Positions 57,217-64,000 of a stretch of DNA of 64,000 nucleotides are shown here, in pieces. Origin of the DNA: Durusdinium trenchii (lineage: Eukaryota; Sar; Dinophyceae; Suessiales; Symbiodiniaceae). The first letter of the stretch is position 1; each line of letters begins with the position of its first letter. The stretch spans positions 1,137,136 through 1,201,135 of the forward strand of contig CAXAMN010021112.1 in NCBI GenBank assembly GCA_963970005.1, in the 5' to 3' direction. The notes under the pieces were generated by a model. It searched no databases and had not been told where the DNA came from. It saw only the letters and a program-made list of their open reading frames with translations. The position numbers and the translations under genes are program-made.

Positions 57217-57293
57217 GTGGATCAGCCACCCAGAAAGATCCAGAAAGAGCGTTGGCTCCCACGATCTTCTTTACATTGTCTATGAGGAAGACC
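57217..57293 (-). other. Probable exon, unidentified (77 nt)
   Basis: Between ggttgcag|G and donor GTGAGG the minus strand reads VFLIDNVKKIVGANALSGSF then WVADP. Both splice signals are strong. No family was recognised. Confidence 0.55.
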
Positions 57294-57316
57294 CTGCAAC
57301 CAATGGATGTTTATAA

Positions 57317-57358
57317 TATATATATAGATACTTATATGCGTATATATATATATATATG
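57317..57358. repeat. TA-rich microsatellite
   Basis: Two TATATA tracts. Confidence 0.9.
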
Positions 57359-57839
57359 GGAGCCACATGTCGCAACAAAACACCGTCCTAGTCCTCGTCG
57401 TCTTGACCCCTCAAAATCACTTAGGAGAAGGAACTGAATGGCTCGAGCGGGACGTCTTCGGCCATGAGACGCCATGAGAAACCAGTTCAACAGCCAAACT
57501 AACGGGTGATAACGGGTGATGCTTTTCTTGTGCATCCCACCCGTCTCTACCAAACAACAGGGTGAAAAAGAACGGTGGGAAGCGGAGCTCAGCAGTTTGA
57601 GCGCCGCCTTTCCCCCGCAGCCATGTTGAGAGAACACCCGTGATTACTGACTCCGTTTCGATCCGTAAAAAAACACAGGTCGAACAAACTCCACCTGTTC
57701 TTGTTGAGTGGGGTATCCCCTGATCCTCAATAAGACGGTTGCAGGTTACGTACTTTGCCTGGGTAGAAATTCACAGAGAATTGATTTGTCTCACATGAGT
57801 CACATGAGAACATGTCGCTGAAAGCCCAATTAGTCTTTT

Positions 57840-57938
57840 CGGAAAGTCAAGCTCATATAGGTCATTCCAGGTCCGAAGAAGCCGGAAATTCTCCAAAGTG
57901 GACAGAACGTCTGATCTGAAGAGCCGGCCCCTGACCCG
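57840..57938 (-). other. Probable exon, unidentified (LENFRLLRTWNDLYELDFPK)
   Basis: After acceptor acccacag|C the minus strand reads RVRGRLFRSDVLSTLENFRL then LRTWNDLYELDFPKRL. The 3' edge is uncertain. It has an amphipathic helical pattern; no family was recognised. Confidence 0.5.
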
Positions 57939-58149
57939 CTGTGGGTTGCAACATGAGAAGTCCTGCTAGGCTTTACCATGTTGGGTGGATCTCTTTCCAC
58001 CTTGCATTTGCCATTCACACACCCCTGCAAGACCCAACGTTCAACCCAAAGGGGTGAGTGTACCACTTTGAACTACTCGGGGTCAACGTGGTTGCTTGCT
58101 CTCTGCGCCGTTCCGCCTCTTTCATCCGTTTGCCTCGCATCACTCGTAC

Positions 58150-58245
58150 AAAACCCCCGTTGCTTCCCAGGCGCCAAATGCTGACCAGATCGGCCATGAC
58201 GATGGAGGTTGCCCAAGTTGTCCAACTTCAGTTCGCCCCCACACA
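58150..58245 (-). other. Possible exon, unidentified
   Basis: After ctttgcag|G one minus frame reads VCLCGGELKLDNLGNLHRHG; another reads MADLVSIWRLGSNGGFVRVM. Both are plausible; only one can be right. Confidence 0.3.
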
Positions 58246-59475
58246 AGCACACCTGCAAAGATGTCCACACAAGCGCCAGAGCGGTTGATGTGGCCGAGGG
58301 TTGGGAATCATTGAGGTCTGACAGCTGAAAAAAAGGTGTTCAATGGGCAAGGTGCAAGGTGCAAAACCCAAGACATATGGGAGATTGGGAGATTCTTCCA
58401 TGTACTTTAGGTGAACTGTAGGTTTTCACCCGTTTCGGACTTGATGATACCTAACGGACGTCAGACGTACGTTCTGTCTCACGGAGCGGATGGACCCGAC
58501 TTCAAATACGAAAATGGGACATGTCGGACATGACGCCCCTATAAAAAAGCAGGTAAACCAAAAGTGCTAGAATTGTTACACCGTCTTCCAACATGTATAT
58601 GAAAAAAAAGATGTACAATATTTGATACGGTTAAGCTGGAAACAGGTATACTAGCTTTTACCCATGTTCCGTCCGGTATGAACTGCGAGTCCAGGTGTTT
58701 TGGTCATCCGTCCGGCCCGGCGTCGCCCGGGACGGGCCGCAGGTTGTTCCCGTGAAATCGCGTGCCGCGTGGACCAACAAGACGAAGCACCGACGACACA
58801 GAAAACCCATCCCAAGATCCCAAGAAACTGACATGTGTATATGCTGGGGTAGGCAGTATGTGTTCATGAAAAAAAAAAGCAAAACACAAGCTAGCCAACG
58901 TCATGACAAACTCACGTGACAATCTCCAAAATTGGAGTATTCTTTCATGTGGTGTAGTCATGTGTATACTGTATGGGTCTGTTGGTTCCCTCCCAAGTGC
59001 TACTTTGCACTATTCTTAGTTTCCTCTCTCTCTATCTCTCTCTTCGTTTCTTTGTTCCAGCTCTTTCTCTACTGATGATGCGATTATATGCGATTGGTTC
59101 ACTCCTACTTTTTACTTGCCCAAAGTCAACTGGATGATGTTAACCATATGTGCGAAAGAAATGAGTCAAGTTGATAACGAAGACAAGGAGCCACCTACAA
59201 AGGGAACACACTAACAAAGAGGGGAAGAGGAGCGATAGCCAGAATCAACCTCGGTGCAAACGGAAAGAGTTGTATAAGTGCAGCAAACAGTAACGCAACA
59301 ATATATAATCGAGCAAGAGGGAAGCCCATAGCTCAGGAGATGGGAACTGTAATATATATAAGGTGGCAAAAGAGGTATATACATGTACTACTATAGTAGT
59401 TCAGAAGAGGCAAGTACCAAGAGGAGGTACTTGAACTCAATCTGACGCCGTCAGTTTCATAACCCTTTACTCTAC

Positions 59476-59572
59476 CTTTTTCAAGATTGTGCAGGCAGCC
59501 ATCAAGCACACACCGTTTCACGTAAAGCACCTTCATCTCAGTAATGATCTCCAGCTGTTGCTCTGTGCCATC
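59476..59572 (-). other. Probable exon of unidentified gene (DGTEQQLEIITEMKVLYVKR)
   Basis: Between gcaccag|G and a strong GT donor (AAAAAG|GTAGAG) the minus strand reads DGTEQQLEIITEMKVLYVKR then CVLDGCLHNLEK. It can follow the 59837-59987 exon in phase if that exon uses a GA donor. Confidence 0.65.
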
Positions 59573-59836
59573 CTGGTGCGCTTCGATGGATAGCAAAATT
59601 TGCCGAGCCAGTGCCGTCTATGGCAATCGTGCTATATCACAGGATCTTGACTTGTCCATCATACCTGGTGTTTCCTTGGAAGAAGTGCCAGGTATTCGAG
59701 ATGGGTAGTGCCTCATCGAGAATGACATTGGGTCACGGCGACCCAATAGTGTGAGGCCTCAGACCCAAGACCCCACTGGTGCGCTGTTTCTTGGGTGTAT
59801 ATATATATATGCAATATACCATGTTCGAGGCACATC

Positions 59837-59987
59837 CAGCAAATGCTTTTGACCAACGATACCATTTCTGTCCGTTTCACTGCCGACCGGCACATCCGGG
59901 TTCACAAGTGATAGAGACCGGTCATTGAAACCAAGGAGTCGAACGGATCCTTCATCGTTGTGGTCTCTGACCCGGTACGCCCTCCGG
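59837..59987 (-). other. Probable exon of unidentified gene (151 nt)
   Basis: After ggcgtttcag|C the minus strand reads RRAYRVRDHNDEGSVRLLGF, NDRSLSLVNPDVPVGSETDR and NGIVGQKHLL. A GA donor (CTG|GATGTG) gives phase 0 with the next exon; a GT donor 17 bases on is an alternative. No family was recognised. Confidence 0.62.
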
Positions 59988-60023
59988 CTGAAACGCCAGC
60001 CACCCCTCTGCCTGGCTGGTCAC

Positions 60024-60087
60024 GTCATGACCATCGATGCTGAAAGCTGATAACCAATCCGCCACCAGGTCTTTGTGACCGGCAGAA
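60024..60087 (-). other. Probable exon of unidentified gene (64 nt)
   Basis: Between aatgtag|T and donor GTGACC the minus strand reads LPVTKTWWRIGYQLSASMVM and T, joining the next exon in phase 2. A second frame (KDLVADWLSAFSIDGHD) is also open but does not fit the phase. Confidence 0.5.
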
Positions 60088-60671
60088 CTACATTGAAGCC
60101 TCCACTCACCTGGACGACGAGTGACGTGGAGGCTTGAGACGACTGGGCAACGCCCACCGTAACCATGGTACCGGAAAACCATGTGCTTTCAGGTCTATGT
60201 GACGGTGACGGTGACGAATGTTCTTGTTTGTGTGTGTTTGATATTTGAAGATCTTGATATCAAAGTCGGATTTGAAGGGTCAGAACCATGAACTTTGCCC
60301 CGAGCCCTCGACGCTTCGACCACTCTCGGCATCATCTCAAAAAAGAACACCTGCTGCTCTGCATAAGGCCTTGCCACTGGCCTTGCCCATCCGTAATGAA
60401 GGCAAATCATATGTTCATTCGACTCTGACAGTGTATGACAGTGTCACTTCTGAAACCCATCCGCAATCCAGCTCATGAGCTGGACAAATTAGGACCGAAG
60501 TGGTTTTGATATGAGCACCAGTGAAATGAGGTCAGTTCTTGACCTGGATGTTGGAATCAAAATCGATGTTGGACTGAAATCCCGGAAACCAGTCCCAGTC
60601 GACTGAACATCCCATCCCGACATAGAAAAACATGTTAAAACATATACCGTATACAGTATGAAGTGTTCCTA

Positions 60672-60760
60672 TACCAGGACACCCGGGCCAGGGGTGTCGA
60701 ACTTGATAGCCCCTTAGAGGTTAAGGGGTGTCCATTAACCACCCCTTGTGGGTCCTAGTA
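60672..60760. mobile_element. Family B inverted-repeat element, copy 3
   Basis: taccaggacacccgggccag...ttgatagccccttagagg plus ttaaggggtgtccattaacc and accccttgtgggtcctagta: nearly identical inside to copy 2, 44 kb away. Confidence 0.85.
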
Positions 60761-61135
60761 TTTCCTATTATGTACCAGCAGTTCCATGGAGTTGGGATCT
60801 ATGGATTGGGGTATGGAGCCGGGGGGGCAAAACATCCGCTCACAACTAAAAGCTACCCCGTCTTGTGACCCTTTCTTTCTTTCTCATCGATTCATTAACT
60901 TTTGGTGGTCCATCGAAACATGGAGTTTCGGAGGTGGATCAATGATGGAGGTATGATGGATCCGTAGGCTGTGTCAAAAATCCCTGAACAAAATTGGAAC
61001 TTGTTGGACGGGTGTGCATCCATCACATCCATTCTTTTGGGAGGTAGGACTGTGAGACTTTGGACCTGCCACCAATGACCAAAGGCATACTACAAGTACA
61101 TGGTCATACCCAGTCAGTGGATAACCAGTGGTTTC

Positions 61136-61222
61136 CCCACTCTGCGCCGCTGCGCCAGCCTTGAAGCTGCTCCACAAACTCGTTGGCCTTGTTCTTGCAC
61201 TCCCGTGCCCACTTGGGGTCAA
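61136..61222 (-). other. Probable exon, unidentified (DPKWARECKNKANEFVEQLQ)
   Basis: After gctcgcag|T the minus strand reads DPKWARECKNKANEFVEQLQ then GWRSGAEWG with excellent G/C third positions. The 3' edge is uncertain (GA donor possible). Confidence 0.6.
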
Positions 61223-61411
61223 CTGCGAGCACGGCAGCCAGTCAGGGGGGCGTGTGGTACCAGGCGGCCCGGATGGGCCAAGAAAACGGAGAACACTAAA
61301 CTTCTAGACAGTTGGAAGATGAAGGCTTGCTATAGAAGGTGCCCAGGAAGAACATGTTAGTTTGAGTTCGGCTGCTTCCCCGAACATGGTCATCTGTGGC
61401 TGATTTGCTCA

Positions 61412-61636
61412 TCATTTAACATCCACCAGCTCTAGAGTGTATACAATTCTTTGATATTCTTTGTAAATGTGCATGATACGGTTCTGTTGCTTCTCGTCAT
61501 CGGCTTGCTTCACCAGATCGATTTTCACTCCAATCGCTTTCTCTGTGTGGAGCCTTCCACCTGACCGGGAAGAAGCCGCTGAATTCACCGCGGCTTCATC
61601 CATGATCATCCCATCCGAGTCACTTAAGTCCCCCAT
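61412..61636 (-). other. Probable 5' exon(s) of unidentified gene, with possible start codon
   Basis: A minus frame starts MGDLSDSDGMIMDEAAVNSA and runs to EKAIGVKIDLVKQADDEKQQ and NRIMHIYKEYQRIVY. The acidic start looks like a protein N-terminus. An internal GT...ACACAG pair (RSG|GTGGAAG...ctccacacag|AG) could be a very short intron or, more likely, coding. Same strand as the exons at 54.7-61.2 kb, which may be its continuation. No family was recognised. Confidence 0.55.
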
Positions 61637-61904
61637 GTCGTCTAGACCACGTCCGTTGAGACCGAAGCGGGAGTTTCCCCCCCGGAAGGGAGGAACGTGA
61701 AGAAGGACGAGTTGTGGTCTCGGGGGGTCAAAGCTGGAGACGTCTACGAATGAAGCGGCCCAAAGTGTCGCCCAAAATGGAGGAACGTCCGCACGTCGAG
61801 TCTACCATGGAGAAGGACAGTGCACGAAAACTGTTCGGACTTGAAGCTAAATGACTTCAATCATGTCAAGAGCTAGTGCCCAAAACAGCTTGTTGATTCA
61901 ACCA

Positions 61905-62098
61905 AGTGCACATGACGATGGGCGATAGGCAACATCGCCCATCGGAGCCCGCTTTTCCCCGTCACTGCCTCCTGCGAAGGAGCTGGCTTTGGAAGGAGTC
62001 TGCCTCAAATCCCGCTGAGGCAAAGGAGGCCGTGCGCATTGGGTGCAATGCCAATTGGTGTCCTGCGGATGCTTCAGGCCGGTCGATGCTTCGGGCAT
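61905..62098 (-). other. Possible exon, unidentified (WHCTQCARPP)
   Basis: A minus frame with DTNWHCTQCARPPLPQRDLR after catccgcag|G. The CxxC could be half of a zinc-binding site; there is no further support. Confidence 0.3.
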
Positions 62099-62577
62099 CT
62101 CCCGAAAGAAAGAATCGTGGACCGTGGATGGCCCTGAAGACTCGGATGACGAAATCCTCAGACCAGGCCCAGGTGGAGAATCACTTCCATGATTGTTTCA
62201 TGGGAGTGTGAAGTCCAGGTGGTCCGTCTTGAGGGTCCAGGTGGTCCGTCTGGTCCAGGACACACCGTTCGTGGACCGTGGACCAAGCCGTGCTCCACAA
62301 TGCTCAACCGGGGACAGATCCTTCACCAAGGCAATCTCGGTGGAGAACACCCTCATATTTATTGGTCTAGGTCCGAGCCCCCTTCGTCGGTGATCCGCAA
62401 ATGGACAGGGAGGCTCTTTAGCGCCATGGGATCATGTTAAGTACCTTAGCGCCAGCCATTTCCCAGTGCCAAATTAACAAGCCATGTGAAACAAAACATG
62501 ACTTTTACCAATGGTCCGCAGTGCACAGCAGCTCAGCAGCTCCGCGACACTTTTTGCGCCTTGCGCATGGCGCATGC

Positions 62578-63948
62578 TTACACGCGCGTATGGGTCCTCC
62601 GCATTTTGGTGAAGTCAATGGACACGCTGCGAGTCTTTTGAAAGTAGCCTGAATGCATATCGATTCGGATCAAGTCTTCTGGAAGGGCATGATCCTCTTT
62701 GAACTCCTTCCAGGCTTGCATGGCCGGGGGGTGGGAATAGACATCATCGAAAATGACAAAACCACCCACTGAGACGAAGCCGTACAAGTAGTATAGCGTA
62801 TCCTGGTAGGAGTCGTAAAAGTTGCCATCCACACGCAGCACAGCCAGCTGCATTTTGTCATGTGTGTGGTTGGTGTAAAAGCCAGGTAGGGTGTCTTTGA
62901 AGAGGCCTTTGTAGAAAATAATCTTCGAATCAAATACATTGTACAACTGGAAGCCGAACCGAACGGCCTCTTCAGGCACTGCGATAAAATTGGCCACGTC
63001 CCCGTAGGAAGGAAGGGCATCGAAGGCATCAAAGACATGGACGGAACGCTTCTCCTTCATCATATCCAAAATGGCTTTCGCAAAAATGCAGCTTCCTCCT
63101 TTCCAAACTCCCAGTTCAGCAAAATCACCCGGAATAGCATGTACAATGACCTGCCAAAGCACATCAGCCACGTTCCTCAACCGCACCAAGCCAACCATGG
63201 TTTGCCCAGCTGTGGGCCAATCATTTCCACAGAACCTTGTCAAAGGATCAAAAGGCAGCCGATTGTCGCACACCGCCCCGCTGCCTGAATGCTTGCATTG
63301 GCTTTCGAGTGGAGTCAAAGCTCCAGTCAACGCCAGTGCCAAGAGTCGAATCTGTTGGTTCGCAGGTGGTGGATATGAGGCGCCCAAGTGGCTGACCTGG
63401 TCCAAAAACTGCGCCAATGTCATCGGTGTCTTTTGAAGACACAGCGCTTCGGTGGCCAATCCCAAATTCCCGGAAAGCACCCCATGACTGGCCTCCACAT
63501 CCCATGTAGTGGCAAGTCCTTTCATATCTTCCATTGAGTTTGTCCCCTTTCCCTCAATGTCAGCTGACGGAAGCCACGAAAGACAAGAAGGAGGCATAAC
63601 TGTCATGAATTGCATGGTGCAAAACACCAGAAAAAGACTCCATACGAGCTGGAGACACCACGCTTTTGCTAGCACCATGGAGTTATGGCAAGATTCATAC
63701 AGGATGTCCTGTCTTGGGGCGCATGCACCTGCGCCCCGATAAACCGGAGCCAAAAACAATCCTGCAGTCCGTGACTTCAGTCCACCAGCCGGAACCACAC
63801 AACTACGCTCACTCCAACTCCAAATGAAGGTAAACATGCCATACCATGCAGTGTATGCCATACATGTGTTGTTTTTTCTCTCCCGGTGTAGGGGTTCATG
63901 TGGCTGTGGCTCATGTCGGTCTCCTTCCAAACCACGGTGGTTTGGCAC
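62578..63948 (-). CDS. TylF/macrocin-type O-methyltransferase-like protein, single exon
   Basis: A 456-codon uninterrupted frame, by far the longest conserved ORF here. Residues about 265-425 match the TylF family of SAM-dependent, metal-using O-methyltransferases: GDFAELGVWKGGSCIFAKAI (SAM loop, 274-293), VHVFDAFDALP (303-313), LAVLRVDGNFYDSYQDTLYY (368-387) and GGFVIFDDVYS (395-405) with the paired Asp. The usual D-x-D is DGN here. Bacterial members methylate sugar hydroxyls of macrolides; the substrate in a protist is unknown. Met91 (63678) is followed by a hydrophobic segment (WCLQLVWSLFLVFCTMQFM), a likely signal anchor, and makes a better start than the first ATG because residues 1-90 look random. 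That suggests a luminal or secretory-pathway enzyme. Absence of introns contrasts with the neighbouring genes and could mean retroposition or late acquisition. Confidence 0.88.
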   Translation of the reverse strand: MPNHRGLEGDRHEPQPHEPLHRERKNNTCMAYTAWYGMFTFIWSWSERSCVVPAGGLKSRTAGLFLAPVYRGAGACAPRQDILYESCHNSMVLAKAWCLQLVWSLFLVFCTMQFMTVMPPSCLSWLPSADIEGKGTNSMEDMKGLATTWDVEASHGVLSGNLGLATEALCLQKTPMTLAQFLDQVSHLGASYPPPANQQIRLLALALTGALTPLESQCKHSGSGAVCDNRLPFDPLTRFCGNDWPTAGQTMVGLVRLRNVADVLWQVIVHAIPGDFAELGVWKGGSCIFAKAILDMMKEKRSVHVFDAFDALPSYGDVANFIAVPEEAVRFGFQLYNVFDSKIIFYKGLFKDTLPGFYTNHTHDKMQLAVLRVDGNFYDSYQDTLYYLYGFVSVGGFVIFDDVYSHPPAMQAWKEFKEDHALPEDLIRIDMHSGYFQKTRSVSIDFTKMRRTHTRV

Positions 63949-64000
63949 GCAGAGTCGGTCTTCAGCATATTGCCGAAGCTGGGGCTGGAGGATGGCACTG

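Overview
This window looks like nuclear DNA of a dinoflagellate, most likely of the Symbiodiniaceae/Suessiales type. The signs are very low coding density, genes broken into tiny exons (18-159 nt), introns that start with GT, GC or GA and end in AG followed by G, many short inverted-repeat elements inside introns, and a 42-bp tandem repeat whose 14-residue translation I recall as common in predicted Symbiodinium proteins. A 10-N run at 33125-33134 marks an assembly gap.

The conventional long ORFs are almost all noise. The real content appears when short conserved blocks are joined across introns on the minus strand. (1) 360-11816: a glutamate 5-kinase gene (first enzyme of proline synthesis, with the C-terminal PUA region). 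It is resolved into 16 in-phase exons totalling 842 nt over 11.5 kb; the extreme N-terminus is not securely found and the extreme C-terminus probably lies beyond base 1. (2) 29601-48590: a membrane fatty-acid desaturase gene. It is resolved into 12 exons carrying all three histidine boxes, including a 24-nt microexon that supplies the first half of box 2; a central part between 43573 and 34392 is unresolved. (3) 62578-63948: a single-exon TylF/macrocin-type O-methyltransferase-like protein with an N-terminal membrane anchor. (4) 54.7-61.6 kb: a run of convincing but unidentified exons, also on the minus strand, probably one or two further genes; three of them join in phase.

All recognised genes read leftward, which fits the unidirectional gene clusters known in dinoflagellates. 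The stretches 12-29.5 kb and 48.6-54.6 kb hold dispersed repeats, microsatellites and a few GC3-rich fragments that may be exons, but no gene I can name.

At least five dispersed repeat families occur, several with terminal inverted repeats (families A, B, E) and one present three times inside a single desaturase intron (family D). Large satellite-like arrays occupy 22.98-23.5 kb (CAG/CTG), 33.0-34.1 kb (CTTCGTGT arrays around a TTTCGCG-rich core) and 35.6-36.25 kb (GTGAGT array followed by the 42-bp repeat). No rRNA, tRNA, CRISPR array or plasmid/phage feature was seen. Exon boundaries come from reading frame, phase and family conservation by eye; no search or transcript was available.
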